A stretch of 31,961 bases of DNA from Lojkania enalia (GCA_010094045.1 ML986806.1:2263-34223); one strand, 5' to 3'; positions 12,752 to 23,642 are shown, numbered from the stretch's first letter. Numbers and translations are program-made. The notes: a model not told the origin generated them from the sequence alone.

Positions 12752-13504
12752 GGGTTAGAGTACTAGTTGTAAATAAATTAGGAGGGTAACAGTTAGATAA
12801 ATCGCCCCCTTTTAACAACCTATTTTAGGTATAGCGCTATAGTACTATACCTAATCTATTTTAAATCGGGCTTAATTTATTACCTTATATTAGATAGGCC
12901 TGATTTATTACCTTATATTAAATAGGGTTAGAGTACTAGTTGTAAATAAATTAGGGGGGTAATAGTTAAACGAATCGCCCTTTTTTAACAACCTATTTTA
13001 GGTATAATACTATAGTACTATACCTAATCTATCACGAATCGGGCTTAATTTATCGCCTTATATTAGATAAGGTTAAAGTACTAGTTATAAATAAATTAGA
13101 GGGGTAATAATTAGATAAATTACCCCCTTTTAACAACCTATTTTAGGTATAGTACTATAGTACTATACCTAATCTATTACGAATCGGGTCTAATTCGTCG
13201 CCTTATATTAGGTAGGGTTAGAGTACTAGTTGTAAATAAATTGGGGGGGTAACAGTTAGACAAATTACCCTCTTTTAACAACCTATTTTAGGTATAGTAC
13301 TATAGTACTATACCTAATCTATTACGAATCGGGTTTAATTTATCGCCTTATATTAGATAGAGTTAGAGTACTAGTTGTAAATAAATTGGGGGGGTAATAG
13401 TTAGATAAATTACCCCCTTTTAACAACCTATTTTAGGTATAGTGCTATAGTACTATACCTAATCTATTACAAATTAGGCCTAATTTATCGCCTTATATTA
13501 GATA
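12752..13504 (+). repeat. 145-bp subtelomere-like repeat array, five units plus a 28-bp partial
   Basis: Full units start at 12752, 12925, 13070, 13215 and 13360, each 145 bp. Between the first two lies a 28-bp piece (12897-12924) equal to the last 28 bp of a unit, beginning GGCC directly after TTAGATA. A 30-bp perfect palindrome in the third unit is at 13143-13172. Position 13505 begins helicase copy F. Confidence 0.92.
13143..13172. repeat. 30-bp perfect palindrome, representative of every 145-bp unit
   Basis: Runs from TTAGGTATAG to CTATACCTAA with no spacer, centred on CTATAG. Both ends are telomere-like (TTAGG/CCTAA). Most units carry it with few transitions. The same unit type also holds an inverted pair GGGGTAA...TTACCCC and a second palindrome around GAATCGGGCCTGATTC, so it could form three hairpins in a row. 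Confidence 0.85.
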
Positions 13505-13654
13505 GATACTATTCTACTTACTTATATATAGGTCTTCCTATTATAGATATAGTATTACGCCCTCGGTTCGAGCGTCTATATATTTTAGTAGAACTATATC
13601 CTTCTAGCTTTATTATAGCTCTATACTAGTATAGGTGCGATAATATAGTATTAT
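13505..13654 (-). pseudogene. TLH helicase copy F, only ~50 codons of the 5' end
   Basis: The shortest helicase-gene fragment. It aligns to 8854-9003 of copy C, so only the extreme 5' coding end and the leader next to the 145-bp unit remain. The gap from the cut to the unit at 13704 is 199 bp, as in copy C. Here the junction is TTAGATAGATACTATTC; uncut copies read AATAGTACTATTC, so TAGG is not clearly shared at this join. It is identified by alignment to its neighbours, not by protein motifs. Confidence 0.78.
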
Positions 13655-13703
13655 AAGTAGAATAAATAGACTCTACTAAATAGTTTTTGTATACAAAGTA
13701 TTA

Positions 13704-13848
13704 GGGTTAAAGTACTAGTTGTAAATAAATCGGGGGGGTAACAGTTAGATAAATTACCCCCTTTTAACAACCTATTTTAGGTATAGTACTATAGTACTAT
13801 ACCTAATCTATTACGAATTGGGTCTAATTCGTCGCCTTATATTAGATA
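13704..13848 (+). repeat. 145-bp subtelomere-like repeat, one unit (copy F)
   Basis: Single 145-bp unit containing a run of seven G residues that pairs with the downstream TTACCCCC. Ends TTAGATA; GGAGTAC of helicase copy G follows. Confidence 0.9.
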
Positions 13849-16800
13849 GGAGTACTATAATAAGTAGTATCTACCTATCTAGTACTATATATATTGCTTA
13901 CTCTTATTTAGTTAAGTAGAAGCTAACTTCTTCTTACCTAAATACCTACTGTATTACCTTTTAAAGCTTTTTCTCTCTTCTACTTTAAATCTATACCTTC
14001 TTTCCTTATACTATAAACCCATTACTATTATTATTACGCCGCCGCCGCTTTCTTACTCTAGTCTAGTCTTAACTACCTGTCTATCTTACCTCTAGTATCT
14101 CTTTACCCCTATTAAGCTCTAAGAAGTAATATTATAATATACTAAGCGGCTAGAACGCTTTAATTAAGTATATACTAAGATACTTAATAATATTAATTAG
14201 TATACTATAGTTTTTAATCCCTATTTACGTCGTCTATACTATTACTAACCTATATACTACTAGTATATATAATAACCGCTGTTACAGTCGTATACGCGCT
14301 GGGGCCTTATTTATATTAGGTTAGTTAGAGGTGGTAGTTTTAGTAAAGAGAGAGTATTAGGTTCGCCGGTTCTTCGAATGTAATAAGTATATTTAAAAGT
14401 CTAATAGAGTAATAAGATAAATCTACGAGAATAACTATAAAGGATTTAATCTTATAAGAAAATCCTCCTTCTTATATAGTTAAGTCTAAGACTGCTAAGT
14501 CTAACTTATTAGGTCTATTAGGTCTGTTAGGTCTATTCTACTATACCTAATACTTCTACTATAGTTACATATATAGGTTATACCATACTTTATCATCTAA
14601 CTAATTATCTCCCCAGTTCCTATAGTCCTACTGCTTACTATCTAATAACTAGTCTCTAATATACTTCTACTTATTATTACCCTATCGGTTCTTATCTAAG
14701 TTAACCTCTATAGTAGCTAATATTAGATCGAGCTCTAACTATAAAAGCGGTACCTCTTAGCGTTCTGTATTTATAATATATACGCTCTATAGCTCTAATA
14801 TACTTTCTTTCTCCTTATCTACTTCAGCTTCTTTAACTTCCTTTATCTTATCCTAATATCCTTTACTAAACGACTCTTTAACTACTTCTCTACTAATATT
14901 AATAGCTATATATTAGTAGTCTAGTATATATAGTTTAATATTTATCTATTTATTAGTCTTGCGTTTAAGTATATATATTAGTTAGTCTATCTTTTACAAC
15001 TTATATTAATCCGCCTATATATAGTTGCTAAAACTACTACTAAGTATCTTAATATTTAGATACTTTTAAAATAGCTATATATAAGTTAAGTATACTACTA
15101 TTACCTATTCTAGCTATAGTAGTAGAAAGTATAGTACTATCTTTAGCTTATTCTACTAGGATTGTAATTTATAATAGTAGACTATTATTATAATCTACCT
15201 ATCTACTATAAAGATATTATAGTTCTATAATACTCTATTATAATACTATATTATTATAATCTCCAACTTTTACCTAAACTACCCTAAAGTTATATATATA
15301 CTAACTATCAGCAGTTCTAAAAAGCTATCTACTTATTATAAGTACTACTTTACCTACTACTTATTCTATAAGCCGTCTCTTAACTAGAGCTGCTAACTAG
15401 CTTCTATCTACCTAGCCTAAGTAAGTATCTACTTAAGCCTATTATTAAGCTGATTATTATAATAATAGATAAAAGATATACCCCGTTACGTAAATATAAT
15501 ATTATTAATAAGCTACTCTAGCTAGATAGTAAACTAGTCTTTAGTTCTAGCTGTTTAATACAGCTTCTACTAGAATATCTTCTCTACCTTAGCTACTATA
15601 TCCTATACTATCTTATAGAACTAGTTAATATAAATTAGCCGGCTATTAAGATAGAATATCTTCTTATTCTTTAACTAGTAAGTGTTACCTGAATTACTAG
15701 CTATTAGTATAATAAACTTCCTATACGCTAGTAAGCTAATTATCTTACTTATTAGATTAAATAATCTATTAGTTAGAAACTTCTACTATATAAGTAGAAA
15801 ATACTTCTAGTTCTTATCTATCTGCTTATCGTACTCTACTACTAGAAGTAGCTTTTCTATATCTAGTACGCGTATATAGTATACTATACTAGCTAGTATA
15901 TATAAGTAGTTTTTTACTATATGTAAGCGGTCTATTTTAGTATTAATCTCTAGTATAGTAAGAAAATAGATAAGCCTACTACTAAATAGCCGATTATCTA
16001 TTAATTAAAAAATAAATAATATAAGTATATCTAGTAGTACTTTAAGTTAAGTATTCTTACTATTCTTATCTAATATAACTTATAGTATTATCGCTAGTTC
16101 CTTCTATTTATCTTACTAATAGAATAGCTCGTACACGTCTTCTATCTAATCTATTTCTTTCTTTCTATAGTATCTATAATAAGGGCTACTATTACTATTA
16201 TTATTACTATTAGTATTACTTCTAACTCTACTAGACCTAGAACTTACGCTATTATCTAATACTATACTATTATTATTACTATTATTACTGTTACTACTAT
16301 AACTAAACTATATAATCTAAACTTCTTTATTAGTAATAATATAGAGAAAGTAGTAGATAAACTTAATAATATAGCTAGTATATACTACCTAATTCTTAGA
16401 GTTTTATAGTTAAGTAAGCGGACGCCTATTTACCTTATATTACTAAGTACTTTTAAACTACCGTCTCGTCTCTTACACGAGTAATAATAACCCTCTAATA
16501 CTCTACTTAACTAATAGCTTAACCAGCTTCGCCGTCTACTAAAGTTTTATCTTATTTTAGTTAGGTAGCTGGATTTAATATATAAGATACACTCGATTCC
16601 GCTTTACTAGATACTCTAGCTACCTTATCTACTTAAACTACCTAGTTTTATTAGTCTTCGCTACCTCCGCATTTATAACCTATACTTTATCTTCTTCTCT
16701 CTACTTTATAAGTTTAAACCTAGCTAACTAATTATATATAATATTAGCCTCTATATAGAAAATAGCTAGCTTATAGTTATAGCTGCCTATATTAATAATA

Positions 16801-17361
16801 AAATATTACTATAACCCGCTAGTCTAAAAGAATATCTATATCTTAACCTTTTAATAGAGCCTACTTTTATTACCTATCTATATCTATTTATACTTCTTCT
16901 TTAGATATATATATAGTACGTTAATATTAGTAGTAATATAGTATTTAGATTACTTATACTAGAACCTATTTAGCAGCTTTTCTAATTCTAATATTAGTTG
17001 CCCAAATAGTACAGGCAGCTAAACGTTTTTTACTAGTCTAATTAGCTACTAATAAGTATACTTAACAATTACCCTCCTCTACTCTATTATTATACTATAA
17101 TAGTACTATAGATATATATTAATATTTAATATAGCAGTTATATATTTCTTATATATTAGAATATAGTACTTAGGTAGATAGTAGAGATAGTTTTTAATAT
17201 CCTCTAGTAATAGTACTATTCTACTTACTTATATATAAGTCTTCCTACTATAGATATAGTATTATACTCTTAGTTTAAGCGTCTGTATATCCTAGTAGAA
17301 CTATATCCTTCTAGCCTTATTATAGTCTTATACTAGTACGGGTGCGATAATACAGTGTTAT
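13849..17361 (-). pseudogene. TLH helicase copy G, ~990 codons, interrupted by a solo LTR
   Basis: Decayed TLH copy on the minus strand, containing the full N-terminal region and the linker to the helicase, cut within the motif I (Walker A) region so that TGGGKS is lost. A 539-bp solo Gypsy LTR plus a 5-bp duplication (544 bp in all) sits in the gene at 14240-14783, in the stretch after the DEIGEVEE motif. With the insertion removed, the distance from AGTACTATAATAAG at 13851 to the landmark at 15282 is 887 bp, identical to copies C and H. The landmark-to-repeat spacing (15282 to 17411) is again 2129 bp. The junction reads ATAGGAGTAC; uncut copies read TTAAAAGTAC, which fits TTAGGAGTAC after G-to-A changes. 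Confidence 0.83.
14235..14783. mobile_element. Solo Gypsy LTR with 5-bp target-site duplication (TATAC)
   Basis: A 539-bp LTR (14240-14778) starting TATTACTAACC and ending TTTATAATA, which are RIP forms of TG...CA ends. It is the same family and exactly the same length as the LTRs at 22332-22870 and 29267-29805. It is flanked by TATAC at 14235-14239 and 14779-14783; uninterrupted helicase copies read GTCTATACGCTC once at this place. No internal element sequence remains, so it arose by LTR-LTR recombination. It contains a small run of 9-bp repeats (ATTAGGTCT-like, about 14508-14535). Confidence 0.93.
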
Positions 17362-17410
17362 AAGTAGAATAAATAGACTCTACTAAATAGTTTTTATATA
17401 TAAAGTATTA

Positions 17411-18280
17411 GGGTTAGAATACTAGTTGTAAATAAATTAGGGGGGTAATAGTTAGATAAATCGCCCCCTTTTAACAACCTATTTCGGGTATAGTACTATA
17501 GTACTATATCTAATCTATTACAAATTAGGCCCGATTTATCGCCTTATATTAGATAGGGTTAGAGTACTAGTTGTAAATAAATCAGGGGGGTAACAGTTAG
17601 ATAAATCGCCCCCTTTTAACAACCTATTTCGGGTATAGTATTATAGTACTATACCTAATCTATTATAAATTAGGCTTAATTCGTCGCTTTATATTAGATA
17701 GGGTTAGAGTACTAGTTGTAAATAAATCGGGGGGGTAACAGTTAGATAAATTACCCCCTTTTAATAACCTATTTTAGGTATAATACTATAGTACTATACC
17801 TAATCTGTTATAAATCGGGCCTAATTCGTCGCCTTATATTAGATAGGGTTAGAGTACTAGTTGTAAATAAATTGGGGGGGTAACGGTTAGATAAATCGCC
17901 TCTTTTTAACAACCTATTTTAGGTATAATACTATAGTACTATACCTAATCTATTACAAATTAGGCTTAATTCGTCGCCTTATATTAAATAGGGTTAGAGT
18001 ACTAGTTGTAAATAAATTAGGGGGGTAATAGTTAGATAAATCGCCCCCTTTTAACAACCTATTTTAAGTATAGTACTATAATACTATACCTAATCTATTA
18101 CGAATCGGGCCTAATTCGTCGCCTTATATTAGATAGGGTTAGAGTACTAGTTATAAATAAATTGGGGGGGTAATAGTTAGACGAATCGCCTTCTTTTAAT
18201 AACCTATTTCGGGTATAGTGTTATAGTACTATATCTAATCTATTACGAATCGGGTCTAATTCGTCGCCTTATATTAGATA
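17411..18280 (+). repeat. 145-bp subtelomere-like repeat array, six perfect-length units
   Basis: Units start at 17411, 17556, 17701, 17846, 17991 and 18136, each exactly 145 bp with transitions only. Each joins the next as TTAGATA-GGGTTAG (TTAAATA before 17991). The G-rich strand carries GGGGGG runs and TAGGGTTAG; inverted repeats as described for 13143-13172. Position 18281 begins helicase copy H. Confidence 0.95.
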
Positions 18281-21200
18281 GGTATAGTAGTAGCTATAGA
18301 TTCTTTAGCTTTGCTAACTTCAGCTGCTAGTTACTTAATATAAAGATAAGATAATATTTATCTACTATAATCTACTACAGCAGCTTTTTACTATTAAGTA
18401 TTTCTATATAGCTAATAAAATTTCTATTACTTATTATATTACCCGCTATATTTATACTAACTACTACTACTATTACTAGATTACTCTTACTATACTTCTA
18501 TTCTATATAGTTAATTCTACTCTCTTAAATCTACTTAACTAAATTCTTAATAAACGCCTAATATAGTACTACTACTACTATTACTCTATATCGATCTAAG
18601 TAAGCTAGTATAGTAAATAGTAAGCTCTTCTCCCTACTAGTTAAAAGTACTATAATAAGTAGTATCTACCTATCTAGTACTATATATATTACTTACTCTT
18701 GCTCGGCTAAATAGAAGTTAACTTCTTCTTACTTAAGTACCTGCTGTATTACCTTTTAAAGTCCTTTCTCCCTTCTACTTTAAGCCTATATCTTCTTTTC
18801 TTATACTATAAGCTTTTTACTATTATTATTATACTACTACTACTTTCTTACTCTAGTCTAGCCTTAACTACCTATCTACTTTACCTCTAGTATCTCTTTA
18901 CCCCTGTTAAACCCTAAGAAGTAATACTATAGTATATTAAACAGCTAGAATACTTTAATTAAACGTATATTAAGATACTTAATAATATTAATTAGTATAC
19001 TATAGTTCCTAATCCCTATCTATATCGTTTATACGCTCTATAACTCTAATATACTCTTTTCCTTTTTATCTACTTTAGCTTCTTTAACTTCCCCTATCTT
19101 ATTCTAATATCCTTTACTAAACAACTCTCTAACTACTTTTCTACTAATACTAACAGCCGCGTATTAGTAGTTTAATATATATAGCTTAACATCTATCTAT
19201 TTACTAGTTTTATACTTAAATACGCGCGTTAGTTAGTCTATCTTTTATAGCCTATATTAATCCGCCTATATATAGTTATTAAAGCTACTATTAAGCACCT
19301 TAATATTTAGATACTCTTAAAACAGCTATATATAAGCTAAGTATACTACTATTATCTATTCTAGTTATAGTAGTAGAAAGCGCGGTACTATTTTTAACTT
19401 ATTCTACTAGTATTACGATTTATAATAGTAGACTACTATTATAATCTACTTATCTACTATAAAGATATTATAGTCTTATAATACTCTATTATAATACTAT
19501 ATTATTATAATCTCTAACTCTTATCTAAGCTGCCCTAAAGTTATATATATACTAACTATTAGTAGTTCTAAAAAGTAATCTACCTACTATAAATACTACT
19601 TTACTTACTATTTATTCTATAAGCCGTTTCTTAACTAGAGCTGCTAACTAGCTTCTATCTATCTAACCTAAGTAAATATCTACTTAAGTCTATTATTAAG
19701 CTAATTATTATAATAATAGATAAAAGATATACCCTATTATATAAATATAATATTGTTAATAAGCTGCTCTAGCTAGATAGTAAACTAGTCTTTAACTCTA
19801 GCTATCTAATACAGCTCCTACTAGAGTATCTTCTCTACTTTAGCTACTATATCCTACGCTATCTTATAAAACTAGCTAATATAGATTAGCTAGCTATTAA
19901 GATAGAATATCTTCTTATCCTTTAACTAGTAAGTATTACCTAAATTACTAGCTATTAGTATAATAAACTTTTTATACGCTAGTAAGCTAATTATCTTACT
20001 TATTAGACTAAATAATCTATTAGCTAGAAACTTCTACTATATAAGTAGAAAATACTTCTAATTCTCGTCTATCTACTTATTATACTCTACTACTAGAAGT
20101 AGCTTCTCTATACCTAGTACGTATATATAATATACTATGCTAGCTAGTATATATAAGTAATTCTTTGCTATATATAAGCGGTCTATTTTAGCGTCGATCC
20201 CTAGTATAGCAAGAAAATAGATAAGTCTACTACTAAATAGCCGATCGCCTATTAATTAAAAAATAAATAATATAAGTATATCTAGTAGTACTCTAAACTA
20301 AGCGTTTTTACTATCCCTATCTAATATAATCTATAGTACTATTATTAGTTCCTTCTATTTATCTTACTAATAGAATAGTTTATATATATCTTCTATTTAA
20401 TCTACTTCTTTCTTCTTATAATACTTATAATAGAGGCTACTATCGTTATTATTATTACTATTAGTACTACTTTTAACTCTACTAGACCTAGAACTTGCGC
20501 TATTATCTAATACTATACTATTATTATTACTATTATTACTATTACTACTATAGCTAAACTATATAGTTTAAACTTCTTTATTAGCGATAATATAGAGAAA
20601 GTAGTAGACAAACTTAATAATATAGCTAGCGTATACCGCCTAACTCTTAGGGTTCTATAGTTAAGTAAGTAGACGCTTATCTACTTTATATTACTAAGCA
20701 CTTTTAAGCTACTATTTTATCTCTTATATAAGTAATAATAACCCTCTAATACTCTATTTAACTAATAGCTTAACTAGCTTTACCGCCTACTAAAGTTTTA
20801 TCTTACCTTAGTTAGATAGCCGGATCTAATATATAAGATACACTCGATTCTGCTTTATTAGATACTCTAGCTACCCTATCTACTTAAACTACCTAGTTTT
20901 ATTAGTCTTTACTACCTCTATATTTATAACCTATATTTTCTCTTCTTCCCTCTACTTTATAAGCTTAAACCTAGCTAACTAATTATATATAATATCGGCC
21001 TTTATATAGAAAATAGCTAGCTTATAGTTATAGCTGTCTATATTAATAATAAAATATTATTATAACCTGCTAGCCTAAAAGAACGTTTATACCTTAACCT
21101 TCTAATAGAGTCTACTTTTATTATCTATCTATACCTATTTATACTTCTTCTTTAAATATATACGTAGTATATTAATATTAGTAGTAATATAGTATCTAGA

Positions 21201-21612
21201 TTACTTATATTAGAACCTATTTAGTAGCTTTTCTAATTCTAGTATTAGTTACCTAAATAGTACAGGCAGCTAGACGATTTTTACTAGTCTAATTAGCTAC
21301 TAACAAGTATACTTAACAATTACCCTCCTCTACTCTATTATTATACTATAATAGTACTATAGATATATATTAATATTTAATATAGTAGTTGCATATTTCT
21401 TATATATTAGAATATAGTACTTAAGTAGATAGTAGAGATAGTTCTTAATATCCTCTAGTAATAGTACTATTCTACTTACTTATATATAGGTCTTTCTACT
21501 ATAGATATAGTATTACGCCCTTAGTTCGAGCGTCTATATATCCTAGTAGAACTATATCTTTCCAACCTTATTATAGCTTTATACTAGTATAGGTGCGATA
21601 ATATAGTATTAT
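18281..21612 (-). pseudogene. TLH RecQ-type helicase copy H, ~1110 codons, cut after motif II
   Basis: Second longest TLH copy, minus strand, offset by exactly 12609 bp from copy C along its length. It holds the full N-terminal region, motif I (18623-18644) and the DECH box remnant (18351-18362), and ends shortly after the SDxR-like stretch that follows motif II, so helicase C is missing. The cut joins TTAGATAGG to TATAGTAG; uncut copy C reads CTATTAGGTATAGTAG, sharing TAGG. The landmark at 19533 is 2129 bp from the last 145-bp unit. The frame is riddled with TAA/TAG but stays in phase with copy C. This is the rightmost helicase copy in the window. Confidence 0.85.
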
Positions 21613-21661
21613 AAGTAGAATAAATAGATTCTACTAAATAGTTTTTATATATAAAGTATTA

Positions 21662-21806
21662 TAATTAGAGTACTAGTTGTAAATAAATTAGAAGGGTAAT
21701 AGTTAGACAAATCGCTTTCTTTTAACAACCTATTTTAGGTATAGTACTATAATACTATACCTAATCTATTATAAATCAGGTCTAATTTATCGTCTTATAT
21801 TAGATA
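21662..21806 (+). repeat. 145-bp subtelomere-like repeat, last unit
   Basis: Final unit of the array. Its first GGG is changed (ATTATAATTAGAG instead of ATTAGGGTTAGAG), so the telomere-like motif is lost here. It ends TTAGATA at 21806, and non-array sequence begins with GGATATAGG. Confidence 0.88.
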
Positions 21807-22331
21807 GGATATAGGTAGAGTTAAAGTAGGTACTTAATAATAGAGTATAGGTTAAGGTAGAATTATATAAACTAGATTTTCTTAAAATCTAATTAATTAG
21901 TATACTTTAGAAAGTAGCTTAATAAGAGTATATATAGTATAATATTCTAAAGCTTTATTATAGCTATTTATTATAAATTAGACTAATCTTACTTTATTAA
22001 ATTCTAGGATAGTATGCTGTAGTATATTATAAACTATATTAGTATATTTCTTAACTATTAATCTTATATAGCTTAATCTAATATAATAATATATTTATAA
22101 TAGTAATTTATTATATAAACTATAGAAGTTTATAAATTTTTTAATAAATATATTTTTATAATAGCTTCTTATTAATAGTAGTATTAGGATTAATATTCTC
22201 CTAGTTAATCTTCTAGTTAATCTCTAGTTCTTTATTATATACCTAAACTAGAAGTTTAAAAAGATTTATAACCTTATTAATATTATAAAAAGAGTTTAGT
22301 TTACTAGTATTTTAGGCTTTTATAGCTTAAT
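21807..22331. other. Unassigned AT-rich flank between the array and the Gypsy element
   Basis: About 525 bp of very AT-rich sequence with no similarity by eye to the helicase gene, the 145-bp unit or the LTR. No reading frame of note, no RNA gene seen. It starts with GGATATAGG after the TTAGATA of the last unit, so the array boundary has the same form as the internal joins. Confidence 0.6.
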
Positions 22332-22870
22332 TATTACTAACCTATATAACTCTAGTAAGTATAATAACTACTATTATAGTTATATACGCGCTAGGGCCTT
22401 ATTTATATTAGATTAGTTAGAGGTAGTAGTTTTAGTAAAGAGAGAATATTAGGCTTACTAGTTCTTTAAATATAATAAGTATATTTAGAAGTCTAATAGT
22501 ATAATAAAATAAATCTATAAGAATAATTATATAGAATTTAATCTACTAAGAAAATTTTTTATCTTATATATCTAGGTTTAAGACTATTAAGTCTAGCCTA
22601 TTAGGTTTGTTAAGTCTATTAAGTCTAACCTACTATACCTAATACTTCTACTATTATTATATATATAGGTTGTACTATACTTTATTATCTAACTAATTAT
22701 CTCTCTAGTTTCTATAGTCCTACTACTTACTATTTAATAACTAGTTTCTAATATACTTCTATCTATTATTATTTTATTACTCTTTATCTAAGTTAGTTTA
22801 CTTAGTAACTAATATTAGATTAAGCTTTAACTAAAGAAGTAGTACCTTTTAGTATTTTATATTTATAATA
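22332..22870 (-). repeat. Gypsy 3' LTR (left in the window)
   Basis: 539 bp, TATTACTAACC to TTTATAATA on the plus strand. Differences from the other LTR in the stretch compared (first ~150 bp) are transitions only, with no indels. The element reads on the minus strand, so this is its downstream LTR. Confidence 0.92.
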
Positions 22871-22885
22871 TCTACTCTCTCTTTT
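22871..22885 (-). other. Polypurine tract of the Gypsy element
   Basis: Minus strand reads AAAAGAGAGAGTAGA directly next to the LTR. A purine run at this place primes plus-strand DNA synthesis and fixes the element's orientation as minus. Confidence 0.75.
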
Positions 22886-23249
22886 ATAAGTTTATCCTAA
22901 AACTTTATAGTCTATTATCTTACCTATTCTATTTAGGTATAGTATTCTACTATTTCTAGTAGTTTATTTTAGCTTCTAATATATTTTATATAGGTATACT
23001 ATAGTACTATATCTATATTTTTCCGTTCTAAGGTTAGTACTTTATATATTCTAGTAGGTCCTATCTAGCTTATAAGTATAGCCCTATTTTTCTTTCTTTT
23101 CTTCTTCTACTATACTAAAAGTTTAACACGAAAATACTTCTACCTATAACTATTATATTAGCTACTTAGTTCTTTTCTTAGATATTATAATAGACTTATC
23201 TTACTATTATTTAAACTATTAGTCTATAAACTATAACTACTATAGTAAT

Positions 23250-23642
23250 ATTACTCTTTCTTCTATATATAAGAAATATCTTTCTTAGAGTCTATTCTAC
23301 AATCTTTCCCTAACTAAGAATATCTTTTACTATTTTCTAGTAAGTATATTAAAGGCCTATAAGGAGTCTACCTCTACTTATTAAAATTTTATAGCTACTA
23401 AGAAAGAGGAGATTTATTATTTTAAGAAATCTATATATTACTATTAAGTAGCTCTTTCTTACCTAGAGTATACTAAAAAATGCGTCTATTCTTTAGAGGA
23501 ATATAGTCTAGATCTTAGAAAACGAGAGGTAAAGTTAATAGAAGAGTAAGAGAGGTTAGAAGAGGGAGAGAGGAGGTCTACTAGGTCTAAAGTACCTTCT
23601 ACTATTACTCTAAGCTCTATATAAGAGGCTTCTTCTATATTA
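23250..23642 (+). pseudogene. Possible antisense reading frame in the 3' region of the Gypsy element
   Basis: About 131 plus-strand codons interrupted only by TAA/TAG at RIP-type positions. The conceptual product is lysine- and glutamate-rich with a probable coiled coil (SLEEYSLDLRKREVKL, then EERLEEGERR-like, interrupted by one RIP stop). It lies between the end of pol and the polypurine tract and is opposite in direction to gag-pol. The minus strand is also fairly open here, so this may be a shadow; the charged helical character is the reason it is listed. No family recognised and no clear start codon. Confidence 0.3.

Noticed and set aside
14508..14535. Short TTAGGTCT repeats in the LTR as telomere-derived sequence.
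   Set aside because: They are present in all three LTRs as part of the element and do not match TTAGGG.
17411..18280. A CRISPR-like or ordinary satellite array.
   Set aside because: The 145-bp units abut with no spacers and the same unit borders every helicase copy; it is a subtelomere-like tandem repeat in a fungal genome.
1..21806. A tandem non-LTR (LINE) retrotransposon array, for example like the telomere-targeting MoTeR elements, because copies are cut on one side only.
   Set aside because: No reverse transcriptase or endonuclease motifs were found in the unit; the minus strand clearly encodes a RecQ-type helicase instead, and no poly(A) or telomere-repeat tail separates copies. Target-primed insertion is still a possible alternative for the joins.
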